From Melampsora larici-populina 98AG31 (lineage: Eukaryota; Basidiomycota; Pucciniomycetes; Pucciniales; Melampsoraceae): a stretch of DNA of 64,000 nucleotides. Made by a program: the position numbers and the translations under genes. The stretch covers positions 1,209,879 through 1,273,878 of the forward strand of contig NW_006768773.1 of assembly GCF_000204055.1 (NCBI RefSeq), in the 5' to 3' direction. This document shows positions 9,681-20,671 of this stretch, one piece after another. The number at the start of each line of letters is the position of its first letter. Position 1 is the stretch's first letter. Below the pieces are notes generated by a model. The model worked only from the letters and a program-made list of their open reading frames with translations, did no database searches and was not told the origin of the DNA.

Positions 9681-12600
9681 GATCATCAGTTTTGTTCATC
9701 TTTATGCTAGAGTTGTTTAAAACAGTGAAATAGATGATGATCCTAAGTTAGGATCGAGACTATGGGCTTTACAATGTAAATCGGAAAGGTTTTTACAAAA
9801 AAAGGTTAGAAAGAAGCAATTGGCCCCAACAATTGACGTGATAGGTGGCTAAGATTATTAGAAATCCAATTGAGAGTCCCGGAGCTAACAATTTAGATTA
9901 CATGTTTGAGATTTGGGTCTTGTATTGTTTACCTATTGAAGTAGTTATCAAATAGATTGGACCAGGTATGAATTACTCTTGGAACCATTTCCTGGTAATA
10001 CTTTCTCTCTATTTCTTGAAACAGGCTTGATACCAATTTTTTGCTTTACTTTATAAAAATCAATGTGAAAATGCAAGTATAAATCCAATCAATGGGTCAG
10101 CAATTGTAGTGAAAGGATTATCCAGCGCATTGAAGAATCTGAAAGTACCCAATGGATTTAAAGATCTGAGAGCTTGTGGTGTGATGTGTATTGCAAACTA
10201 TCTCACCTGAATGGACAACTTGGATCCAATTCCTAGACAATCAACACATGCACTTTGTTCACTCCTATCTATGATTCAATTTCATCAACCAGTCACATCT
10301 GGATTTATAACATGCCTTGGTATCATCTGCACTATTGTGCTCAGGCTTTCATCTGGCATGTATTGAGATGTTTTATTCATATAGGTACCATATGAACAAG
10401 AAGCATTGGGAGAACAGCTTGAGAATGAGGTCTTGAATAGTAGATTGGATCACCAAACAAGTCGGCTCAAGGAATGTTTGTTCAGTTGTTTGGCTTATCT
10501 TAGTCAATATTTTAAAACCTGTTTTGAAATACATATCCATTACCTTCCAATTCAATGGCACATATTTGTAGCTAATGTGTTTGGAGAAGAAAACTATTTG
10601 CCTGATTCAACCCACTGGATTCAAAGATCAATCACTGCTATAAGTCAGTTCTAACTCAACTTGCTCACTCATATGTTACCTATCAATTTTTCATATTGAA
10701 GACCAAAGAATAGAAGAGAAGATAGAAACTTGATTCATCCAACTCTACATCTCCTCCATAAAACAAAAAGTACCTTGATTAGATCAAAATTACACTTTTT
10801 TGATACATCAGATGCCTTCATCATAGAAACTTTGAATAGGTCCAACAAAAGAAATCATTAGGTTTATTAGTTTGGTTTTAGTAGAACAATCCAAATATTT
10901 CTTATGCTTTGTTATTCTACTCTTTGTCTATTCATCTTTTTTTCTATTTTCAAATCATTTTGAAAATTATCTTACTTGTTGAGTATAAAGAACCCATTTT
11001 TAATGGAGAAAATCAATTTGTAGAATGTAAAATTCTTGTTATTTTGAAATCTTGATATACTTGAAAAGAGAAAGAAAACAAAGAAATGGTGAAAAGAATG
11101 ATTATAGCTACATGTATGTATATTGAATTCACTGATTCAAAGCAATCTACATGGTTTGGAGATGTAAGTTGAAATTGGTATTCTGATAATTAATTCTCTA
11201 TCACAAGAGGTTTGATGTCATTTCAGACCTGCAATGACTCACTGATACATTAGTGAGAACTTTTTACAATTTTTAATTATGAAGGTGACAAATTGTGGGA
11301 CCATATCTGCACTGGTGCTAATATGAGTGTGTGGATGAGCTAGAGAGCAACCCCACAACAGAGGGAGTGGTGAAGTCAGCTCACATGAAAATATGAGATA
11401 GTTTCAATGTGAGGTCAAGGCAATTGAAACAGGTGATTATTGGGTGGCTGCAGCAATCTGGTGTCTTTTGCTTTGTGTGTCAAAATTATTGAGCTCAGTT
11501 GTGAGCTATGTTTTTGTATTGGGGTGTTTAGTGATAGTGTGTCCTAATAGATTGAATGTGTGACATGTGTGCGCCTGGGGCTGTTTAAATACTTGCATAG
11601 GAAGATTCCAGGGTTGGAGATGGATAAAATGAATGATCACAAGAAAATGGTGTTATTGAATTAATGAAACATGGTTCAATGATGTGGCGCCCGCCACTGA
11701 TCGGCCTAGTTACAATATTAAAAGGATACTCAGGATACTTCAAAACCCGGAGGACACAGCCGGCCAAGCGCTTTGGTTACCAATGCCTGGTGCAACAACA
11801 ATTATTGCTAATACATACTGTCAACCCATCATATTATACACCAAAAATCTCGCTGCAACCATGCACACCTGCCCTTTCTTTTTGCCTGCCACCTCCGATA
11901 TTCAACCCATCATCATTGCACAAACCCTAACCCTCAGTCAACCCGTCACTACCTATACCTCACCCTAATTCGGAATGGTATACTCTACACAATCAATGTG
12001 CAGATGGTTGGGATGGTATATATTGCCCAAATGCGGAGGTTTTTGCAAAATTAGCCAAGGCAAGTAGGCAAGCAAGAAATGAAGAATGGGCTCAAAGTTT
12101 TGCAGGTTTACCAGAGCCAGATGTGATATCCCTGATCTCAGACAAAAATGATAGACTTGCATGTATGTGATCTTCTACATCTGTATGTCAGCTTAAAGAT
12201 GTAAATAACAGCCTAAAAGATGTAAATGTCAAATAACCATTTGCCAAGCTCAGAAAAGTACCATCAAATTGAAAACTTGGGTGCTCATCTCAATGCCTAT
12301 TCTTCAAGAGAAAAAATGTGTTTCTTTGCTAGAGGTTGGAGCAATGATGTACCAAAAGTAGAGGAAATCATACAACAAAAGTTGATGAAAAATGCGGATC
12401 GTTGGCTTGCTCAGGTCAATTTTGTTATTTTCTTGTCGCAATCTTCTTTGCAGAAACACACGTATCTTTCATTGATACTAAAATGGCCTTGTTTTACTGT
12501 CCATATAGGATGAGCAAGTTTGTGGTGAAGTGGTGACCACTGTGGCGGATTTTGTAGATTCCCCCAGTATACGGTGATTGAAAAACTTCATCAGACCCAG

Positions 12601-13381
12601 TCTATATGCAACAAGAAGTTTGATTACTTGGACACACCTGTTTTATTTTGCCTACAAAAAAGTAGAGCAGCACTCTTGAATACCCAGCTTGCGTTGAAAA
12701 GCACCATGGTTATTTTGTGATAATCCAAGGAGACCTAGCTCATTCAACTTAGACTCTATCATGATGATGCAACTAAGGAAGTTCAGATGAAACACTTGTA
12801 CTGCTCTCCAAGGCTACAAACAAGGTCAAATGTGCTACTGGGAAAGTACGAAATCTGAATGAATATATGTTTATGATTGAAATATGAGATATTCCGGCGG
12901 ATGTACAATCAGCAGATATTCAATTACCTAGCTCATATTAGCAATGAAATCCCTTCAAAAGCTTTCAAAGTCATATGTTTTGACCCAGCCTGAAGGCAAT
13001 GGGGAGTCGGCACTCGATTGCATTTGGGTCACAATACGCAAGATACGCTATAAACTATACAAATGGATAGGCCTCGGAATATTAGTATGAAACAGGTTGA
13101 AAAATAAATTTGTATCCTCTTCACCTGGTTTTGTCTATGGCTCAGCTTAAGCTAAACTATTCTGAGCATTCTCAGATATCTTTTGACTGTTTTGATTTCC
13201 TTTGAAAACCCAAAGGAAATCACCTCATATGTAAACCAAAACTGTGCAGAATGGTGAGGGTCTTGATAAAAAGGAATCACATGAGAGTTCAATTTTTACC
13301 ATACTGTTGGTTAAAGCCTTGATTTCAATCAAACCTTTTGAATATCATCTACAATTGTTTTCAAATTGTGGTTAATTTGAT
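9681..13381. other. AT-rich gene-poor region with unidentified coding-like scraps
   Basis: No complete gene is visible. Two plus-strand scraps look formerly coding. About 11970-12165 reads as a Trp- and Ala-rich peptide containing CADGWDGIYCPNAEVFAKLA and ending in an acidic stretch. About 12226-12415 contains ENLGAHLNAYSSREKMCFFA. Both could be pieces of a decayed transposon protein, but I do not recognise them. The rest is low-complexity AT-rich DNA. Confidence 0.4.
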
Positions 13382-14452
13382 TGTGAGGGTGTAAGGATAC
13401 ATACCTATGGGTTTACATAGATTACAACATACAGTATAGCTAGTTATCTAGCTCCTGGTTGGGTTCCCCTTTCTCCTCACGAACCCTGACCGGAGCTAGG
13501 TATGTGTCTACTTTGATTCTTTCTTGTTTCTTTTCTCTTATTGTGATTGTTGTCTGATGGCTGGGTTTCCTTCTCCTGACAAACCCTGACTGGAGCTAGC
13601 TCTTGAACTGGAAATCAATCCCGAGTTCTAGATAGCTTTCTGTGGTTATTAACCACCGTGAGATCGTGCCAAAGTCCCAGTGAAGGTTCTATAGTTAGAA
13701 CCTTACTTGAGAGTGCTCTATGCTCACTAAAGTTGGAAAATGGGTAGTGTAGTAATGAAATTTGATTCTTTATTTCAAATGTGTAGTATTTACAAAATGA
13801 AATAAAGAAAAGAAAGAAAGTAAAAGAGACTGATAGTCTGTTTGGATAAATCCAGACAGACTACAGTTAGATGACTCCTTAAAAGGAGGTTTGATTTATA
13901 ATTAATAATTATTATAAAGTACAAAGGCTGGATCCAAGGCCCTCCTTTAATCTTTAAAGTAACAGATTAAAGAGTGAGGTGAAGGTCACTAGTCTGGTTG
14001 TTACAAAGTCACCAACTTATGGTTATTCAGAAGGTACACCAACCTGAGATTTGATATAGGTCACTAACCTACGGTTGTTCAGAAGGTACACCAACCTATG
14101 AGTTGATATAGGTCACTAACCTGTAGTTGTTCAAGAGGTAACTAACCTTGAAGTTAATTGGAAGGTCACTAACCTAGAAATGTTCTACTTCGGGAAAGTA
14201 GAGGATCCAGAAAGGGGAAGAAAGAGATTACTTTATCTTTTAGTCAGGAAGCTGCTTTAAAGATATGAAGTGAATCACTAGTCTTATTATTATAAGACTT
14301 TTGATTATGTACTTCAATTGAACTTTAAAGGGTTATTTAAAAGATGTGTGTAATAAATTGCTTGGGGGATTTTCTTGAATGCTGAGAGAGGAGGGGATTA
14401 TATACTCTCCTCTCTAAACCTAACTGTAGTGGTATTTGTTTGTATCACAACA
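13382..14452. mobile_element. Possible solo LTR, about 1.07 kb
   Basis: The segment starts TGTGAGGGTGTAAGG and ends GTATCACAACA, that is TG...CA. The flanking pentamers are TTGAT and TTGGT, a 5-bp duplication with one mismatch. It contains internal imperfect repeats: two copies of a motif built on ACCCTGAC(C/T)GGAGCTAG (about 13485 and 13590), and a run of short units around GGTCACTAACCT (13985-14180). No coding frame is present. This fits an isolated, ageing LTR, but there is no second copy in the window for confirmation. Confidence 0.35.
13985..14185. repeat. Degenerate minisatellite, unit about 60 bp
   Basis: Three to four imperfect units carry the pair GGTCACTAACCT...GTTGTTCAGAAGGTACACCA, with spacing near 60 bp (visible near 13985, 14060, 14108 and 14162). 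The array lies inside the possible solo LTR. Confidence 0.55.
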
Positions 14453-15134
14453 TTGGTTTAGGGTTTGTTGTTAATGATTGCTATGATCATTATTAATTAT
14501 GCTTAATTACATATACACACTGTATATTATGTAGTATAAGCATTTGAAACCAAAGCATTTTAACTCTTGACACTGAGTTATGAGGTGTTAATGATGTTTT
14601 ATAACATACTACATGTGGTTTTAAGTGTACATGTATATGTAATTAATATTTTTACGTGTTTTATTACATGTTACATACTGTCTATTGGCCATATGTATAT
14701 GTAATTAGGTTTGTATATGATAATGCTTTATTGCAAGTTAGTTTTGGGTACATGTATATGTACTCAGGGCTGACATTGATGAACATGAAACTACACAGAT
14801 GGCAATGTTTGAAACTTGAAAGGATAGCATTCTTGATAAGAATCTCTATTACAGTCCTTCTGTCCAAATCACCCTTGACGGACCATTTGACTGTTAAATA
14901 ACTTGTGGCACTCTGATGAGTTGGTCTTCACATTATTGGGAATAGCATCAGCAAGCCTCTGGTATATGTAGTATTTCAAAGGTGGAAACTGAATACATAT
15001 CAATCACTGGGAGATCAATGATGGTAGCCAAAGGCCAAGACCGTGATGCAACAGGGCCAAGCGGAATTTTCACTTGGCAAATGAATATCTTGTTTGTTCA
15101 CAAATCATCTATGTATGTAGTTCACATGAACTTC

Positions 15135-15201
15135 AAGTTCACAAAATGTGTTGTGAACTTCAAGTTCACAAAAACTTCACAAAAACACATTTTGTGAACT
15201 T
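15135..15201. repeat. Perfect 18-bp inverted repeat with palindromic core
   Basis: AAGTTCACAAAATGTGTT (15135-15152) is exactly complementary to 15184-15201. The spacer contains a further near-palindrome, GTGAACTTCAAGTTCAC, and more copies of GTGAACTT occur on both sides (15120-15232). The whole block can form a compact nested hairpin. Confidence 0.7.
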
Positions 15202-15691
15202 CAACTTCACAACGCATCTTGTGAACTAGATGCAGATTTTTATGATTTTCTGCAAAGTATGCAAGTTGGTATCCCTATTGATTTACCAACTTTCTTCTTG
15301 AGTTAATATGGGACCCCTGGTCAGTTATCTTGTAAAAGCTCCATTGGTGAACATTTGCTTACCTGATCTTTCGTCAAGAAGTGGTTAATAATGTCAATCA
15401 TTTGATTGCCTAATCATCATGGTCAACAGCCTGAGACCATCAATACCAATAAATTTTTGACAACCATCACTTGGCATACCCTTCAGGTTTTCTTCTAGCA
15501 ATACGTTTCCTATCCAATAGCCTAGTCGCCTTTCCTTTAGGTTTTCAACCCACCAGTGTTGTCTTCATCGAGTGCTACTTCTCTTCATGTAAGTTGAGAC
15601 ACACTATTGTCTTATCCAGCGACGCTTTCTTCATATATATAAATTCAAAGTACTATTTGATTGATCCTGACTGACTTCTATCCAACTAGTG

Positions 15692-17141
15692 ATGGCACAA
15701 CATCGGGCAGAGACCAAAACTGAAGTTTGGCTCAAGGGACTTAATGGAAAACGTAACCCCACTGCCATAAAATTCTTAGCGGAGGACCATGTTACTGGAA
15801 CACTTGCAAGTCAAAAAAAATAAGAGGGCTCAATGGAAGTCCTTTAATCAATACAGGGAACATATGAAAAAAGACAAGAACATCATCATCGAGGAAACAC
15901 CACCAACAATTGATGACTACCTAGATTATCTCTCAGATATGATTGGCAGTCCTGAAAAGAACTATACTGATGGTCTCTGCCGTCCACACAACCATGGAAA
16001 AGCAGTAATTTCTACCCAAACTATCAGCTCTAAATTTGTAAACCTTGTGCAATATGCATTGGACCATCATAAGGGTTATGTCATGGACTGTGTCGATCAA
16101 AAAACCTTGTCTTCAGCAATCCAAGACGCAGAGGATTGGGGTGCTCTTAGTAAGGGAATGTATTATCCCCGCCGTAAGGTCACTATCACGGCTGTCCAGC
16201 ACATGAACACAGCAACACTCACCAAACTGGCTTACACTGGATGTTCAAATTGGGACACAGAAATATCAAGATTGCTTACGGTCTCTCTCGCTCTTGCAAC
16301 TGGATGCCGGGCCGGTGCTGTTGGCCTTAGTCAAGGGTATCAGAATAACAGCCTAATGCAATATCAACATATTGAAATCTTCATGAAACCCAATTCCAGT
16401 GGAGCTGCCAGAATGGAGGATGTGCTAGGATGTTTTATTGAGGTGGCTTTTGACAAGGGCAATAAAGATGGGCAGACGGAAGGCTTGATTCATTTTGTTC
16501 AACCACAGCTCCAATGTCCCATGATCTGTCCCGTCCACTGGATCTTGATACATACTCTGAGACACAGTCTGGTCATCAGAGACATCCTCGATGGCGTTTT
16601 CCAGCACGCTCAACGACAATCAAACCTCACAGTGAAGTGGAAGCATCCAACTGCCCCTGTGATCTGCAAGTTGAATTGTCGCAGTGGTATTCTTATGGGA
16701 CAGCCTGCAACGGCCCTTGAGGTTTCCAAATCTCTACGCCACATCGCAAAGCTCTCTGGGCTCAAACAGACAATTTCCTTTCATGCTATGCAGAGGGGAG
16801 TGGCGGAAGATGGTGCCACGCTTGGACCTCAAGCAGAGAAACCGTGTTTCAATTTTGATACAGCCCAGCTCATACTCCATCATTTGGATAAAACAAAACA
16901 TAGTGGAACAACGGCTTGTTATGCTGGCAATAACCCTGAATGGGATCATCTCACTGAATGATTCAAGCATTGTAAAGCCTCCATGAGGGATCTAGATATC
17001 TTTCAATCCAACATCACTGTCATAGAAAAAAAATCACCTTACAATAAGATTGTCTACCTCCAGAAATCATCAGATTATCAGCACAATCCACTCCAGAAAG
17101 ACCTGATGGACCATGTGATGAGACTGAATTCAATGAGTTGA
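15692..17141 (+). pseudogene. Tyrosine recombinase (Crypton-like) gene with a frameshift and one stop
   Basis: The reading frame starts at ATG 15692 (MAQHRAETKTEVWLKGLNGK). After an A8 run (15813-15820) it stops at TAA 15821-15823, and the protein continues in the +1 frame from NKRAQWKSFNQYREH. That frame reaches TGA 16959-16961 and then stays open for 59 more codons to 17141. Together this gives about 480 residues. Tyrosine-recombinase boxes are visible: the first Arg in LALATGCRAGAVGL, the His-x-x-x-Arg pair in SFHAMQRGVAEDGATLG, then HSGTTACYAGN with the candidate nucleophile Tyr. The N-terminal half (PPTIDDYLDYLSDMI) matches a core-binding SAM-like fold in position. Fungal stand-alone tyrosine recombinases of this kind belong to Crypton-type DNA transposons or to Starship captains (DUF3435). 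No cargo or short terminal repeats were recognised. One A deletion would restore the frame, so sequencing error at the homopolymer is also possible. Confidence 0.65.
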
Positions 17142-18053
17142 CTTGACAGAGACAATCATCAAGATGATCCAATGGTGGATGGATCAAGTACCGGTGTGTC
17201 TGTCTTTTTCTCTCAACTCCATCCTGAACTCAAACTGATATCTGGTTCTCATCCCTTCCTTCAGCCTGGCTGGAGCCATCAAGCACAGGCCTCATGGATG
17301 ATCATGAAGTGAATCATGAAAAGAAAACTCTAATCAAACCTCAAACAGTGGAAGGAGGGGAGGAGGAGGAGGCCAACATGACTTACAATGAAGATGCTTC
17401 AGCTTAAGGCCCCGTTTGGTACAGCTTTCAGCTATTACACATACATTAGAAATTAATAGATTATGCAGTGTATAATCCATTATTTTATGAAGCCAATTTT
17501 CAGATCTGCAATTCAATTTTCAAAGCAAAAAACAATTGATGGTGTTCAGTCTTGTTTGGTATTTCACCAAACAAGACCACATATGAATCAAAATATGTCA
17601 TTTCTTGATCGGTTGATTTGGTTTTGGACATCTAAGAGATCAACTGAACTTGGCTATTGATTCATTGATGACTCGATAGAATCATCAAATTGATGGTTCA
17701 ATGGAGATGATCAATAGCAAAATCACTCGGTCCAAGTCTGGACCCCTTGGTCTATATGCTCACCAAGAAACAAGTGATGTTGATTCTATTATCACCAGTA
17801 ATTGAATGAAAGACAAAAGGCAAATCAATGATTATGAAGATCAAAAATGAAAGTTGAACTTGTAAGGATCACAGTTGTTAGCAAAGATCAAAGTCAAGTT
17901 ACAACAATTGAAGTACAAATCAGAGTAGAGTTGATAGTCTGAACGTTTGAAGTTGCTTGTGTGATGGAGAAAGATTTGTTTGTAGTCGGCGAGATTTTGA
18001 TCGGAAGTGGTCTAACTTAACACAAGTCCAAATCTACTGCAGGGCTCTCTCAA

Positions 18054-18592
18054 CCTTGCAAGCTTGGTGCCCTGGGTAGGGAATTGCCACTAATTGCATA
18101 CTTTTGGTGGTTGAGCAGGAACCCAAAACCCCCGTTCAGCTCTACAGCTGCCTATCTTTTGTAGTTTGAATGCTACAGATTTTCTGAGGAGACCAAAATC
18201 TTCTGGAGAATGAAATGTACACCTTTCATCTTTGACCACAGCTGTTGGATCAAATGGCAGTCCTCTTGCATTGAAAGAGGATCGTGTTTGATTATAAATT
18301 TCATTTTGAAAATACAGTCACTGCCACCAACCAAATTTCAGATTCCAAAAACATCTGTTCTTTTTTGTGGATGCTCAGAAAAAGTTAAGGGAATTCTGAA
18401 TAGACAGATGTGTTGAGAATTTCTTGAAGTATCTCCAGTTAAAAATCAAACAGGGGTTGATTGAGTGGAAGTGGGACTTTTTGAGGTGGTGAAAAAGTCT
18501 CCACACCAAACTCAAATTTAAGCAGTCCTGCTCGACCAGCAGGGAAGCCCAATTAGTCCTAAGTCCCTCACCAGACACCCAAGCTTGCAAGG
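18054..18592. repeat. 539-bp foldback with 67-bp arms
   Basis: The arm 18054-18120 (starting CCTTGCAAGCTTGG and ending GAGCAGGA) is mirrored by 18526-18592 at the same length with roughly 70-75 percent identity. No coding frame lies between. It looks like an older foldback MITE nested inside the 2.3-kb TAA-flanked element. Confidence 0.55.
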
Positions 18593-19423
18593 AAGAAGTG
18601 TCCCAGAGAACCAGAGGACTGCCGGAGGGTGGGATTCGCGGGATTGGGAATGGGCTGTACAAACCTGAGCTCACCGCCACGTGTCAGTCTAGTGGTTTAA
18701 GCTGAGAAGTATACAACCGTCTTCTTTGTAAACATTTGTCCCATCGGCATACACAGAAACCGTAGTTTGTCTATGTCTTTAATGCATTTTGAGTACAGTA
18801 ATGCAGTGTGCAATCAATGATCTCGACCAATCATAACTTTCTACTCTGATCAAATATCCTATGTATGAACGTCTTATGATTTCTTCAGATGATTTCAATT
18901 TGGAAATAAACTAATTCTTCACCAAAAAAATGACACTGAGAATGTGCAATCTTGAACTCTATCCAGGAATGATGGGGAGGGAGGGGGAGGTATCTAGCAA
19001 TACTCTTATGACCAAGTAAATGCATTGATCAAAACTTGCTCTCTATCAACAATAATGAGGGCTTGAAAAAGTGACCAGCATCATTGACCAACCCAGTCAT
19101 GACAAGAGACAAGATGAAATACATATGCAGGTCAATAAGACAGTAGCCTTGCCGGATTGGGAGTTGGGTATATTCTGTACGCCTATTCATTTGTACTTCC
19201 ATTCCCATTCCCATCCCATTCCCAATCTCCGGCAATCCTCTGGTGCTCCCAAGTGTCTGACTGTGGGACTTAGTTAAGTTAGGGAAGTGGTCTTGAGTCT
19301 TGATGCGACAGAGCCCCGAGTTTTGAGGCTTCCTCCAGGTAATAATGGATTATTGAAACTTGAAAGATGGTCTAGAGCAGCTTTCAAAATGATCAAAAAT
19401 AATGGATTATCGACTATAAAATA

Positions 19424-19585
19424 GCCGTGTTCAAACCAAACCCGGTTGCACAAAAACCCGGTACACCCGGTCAACTTTTTGGCTGGAAGGTGTCAAGGGC
19501 TGTCACTAGATAAACAAAGTTATCACCAAAAACGCAACTGAGTGTACTGGGTTTTTGTGTCAACCAGGTTTGGTTTGAACACGGC
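19424..19585. mobile_element. 162-bp mariner-type MITE, TA duplication
   Basis: The left end GCCGTGTTCAAACCAAACCC and the complement of the right end GCCGTGTTCAAACCAAACCT differ at one base in 20. The match continues through GGTTG and the CACAAAAACCC motif. Both ends are flanked by TA (19422-19423, 19586-19587). The short length, long arms and TA target fit a Stowaway-like Tc1/mariner derivative. Confidence 0.78.
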
Positions 19586-19715
19586 TAATGGCTTTTGAAA
19601 TGAGGGGCAAAAGCAATAACAAACAACTTTTTTTGAAAAAATGTAAAATGGATTATTTTCAAAAAATAATACATTTCTCCCCGTTTTTGTAAGCTATACC
19701 AACCGGGGCCTAAGT

Positions 19716-20671
19716 TTGAAGGTTTCCTTTCATTTCTCATCATCAGTCATTTCACAACCTCATTTTGCAACCAACTCAATGGCCAATCCTACACCCAGAG
19801 ATTCAACTCATTCACAAATCTTCAAACCAAAAAAAGGTATCATCAAAAGTGAATTCATATTCCCTTCTCAAAAAGTTGACTTCCTACACAAACAAACAAA
19901 CAAACAAACACACACACAAGTGACGACACACACATTCCACAAAAAAACAACCAATCCTAATATGCAAAACAACAACACATTTTTTTTCAACACACAACAC
20001 AGCGCATGCACACACACACACAGAAAAGATGAAAAACACATAACAAACACCTTTCGACTTTGGATTCTTACAACCTCTATAAACTTCTTCACTCTGAAAA
20101 ACTTGACTACTTTTGAGAAAGAAGAAAAAGAAATCAAGAAAGAAACAAAAAAAAGTGGTAATTGATAGACTTTCTTTCTCTTTTGATATAATCAATGATA
20201 AAGAAAGTTGATGAGAAAAGTAAAAAAAGAAAAACTGTCTTCGTATTTTCCAACTTTAAATGAGCAAAAGGATAGAATGGACTCAAATCAAATCAAATAG
20301 ATAGAGGTCAGAGGAAAAGAAACCCACGAAAGGCAAGTACAAAAGAAGAGACGAGAATGAAAGAAAAAACATTCAGAAAAGAGGGATATGATGAAAAAAA
20401 CGAGTTTTTTCTCGAGTTTTTTGTGGATTTTCAAATTGGATATCAGTCCCTAAAGATAAAGATTCTCAGTTTGTATATATGTTGTATATACGTGTCTTTA
20501 ACATATCCTCCTCTTCTTTTGTCCTCTCTAATCATCTTTTGGTCATAGTGAACTAAACTCGAATGATATCAATCTATAAAAAATAAGAAAATGGCAACAA
20601 GTAAAGAGATGTAAAATAAGAGTATCCATTTATATTTTCGATAACAAAAGCACTGATCGAAGCGACTTTCT
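19716..20671. other. Low-complexity 3' flank of the transcription factor gene
   Basis: This stretch holds (CAAA)n and (CA)n tracts (about 19888-19918 and 20008-20022) and A- or T-rich runs. A 149-codon plus-strand open frame (19716-20165) exists, but its composition simply follows the simple repeats (HKQTNKQTHTQ), so I do not call it a gene. The 3' untranslated region of the minus-strand transcription factor should lie in the upper part. Confidence 0.5.

Larger units (their letters stand above)
17408..19710. mobile_element. PIF/Harbinger-like non-autonomous element, 2.3 kb, TAA duplication
   Basis: The left end GGCCCCGTTTGGTACAGCTT and the complement of the right end GGCCCCGGTTGGTATAGCTT match at 18 of 20 bases. 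Both are flanked by TAA (17405-17407 and 19711-19713), typical of PIF/Harbinger and Tourist elements, whose ends are often GGCC(C/T)GTTTGG-like. The interior has no transposase and holds at least two other inverted-repeat structures. Either a long deletion derivative or two related ends that flank unrelated DNA by chance would give this picture; the matching TAA favours the first. Confidence 0.55.

Noticed and set aside
15813..15823. Programmed frameshift in the tyrosine recombinase
   Set aside because: The A8 run followed by TAA could allow slippage, but a second in-frame stop downstream makes ordinary decay or an indel more likely.
15692..17141. A Starship giant element with captain gene
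   Set aside because: No cargo genes, no defined ends and neighbouring DNA is fragmented repeats; only a recombinase relic is supported.
19716..20165. 149-codon plus-strand open frame
   Set aside because: Its composition follows simple (CAAA)n and (CA)n repeats; no motif, and it lies at the 3' flank of another gene.
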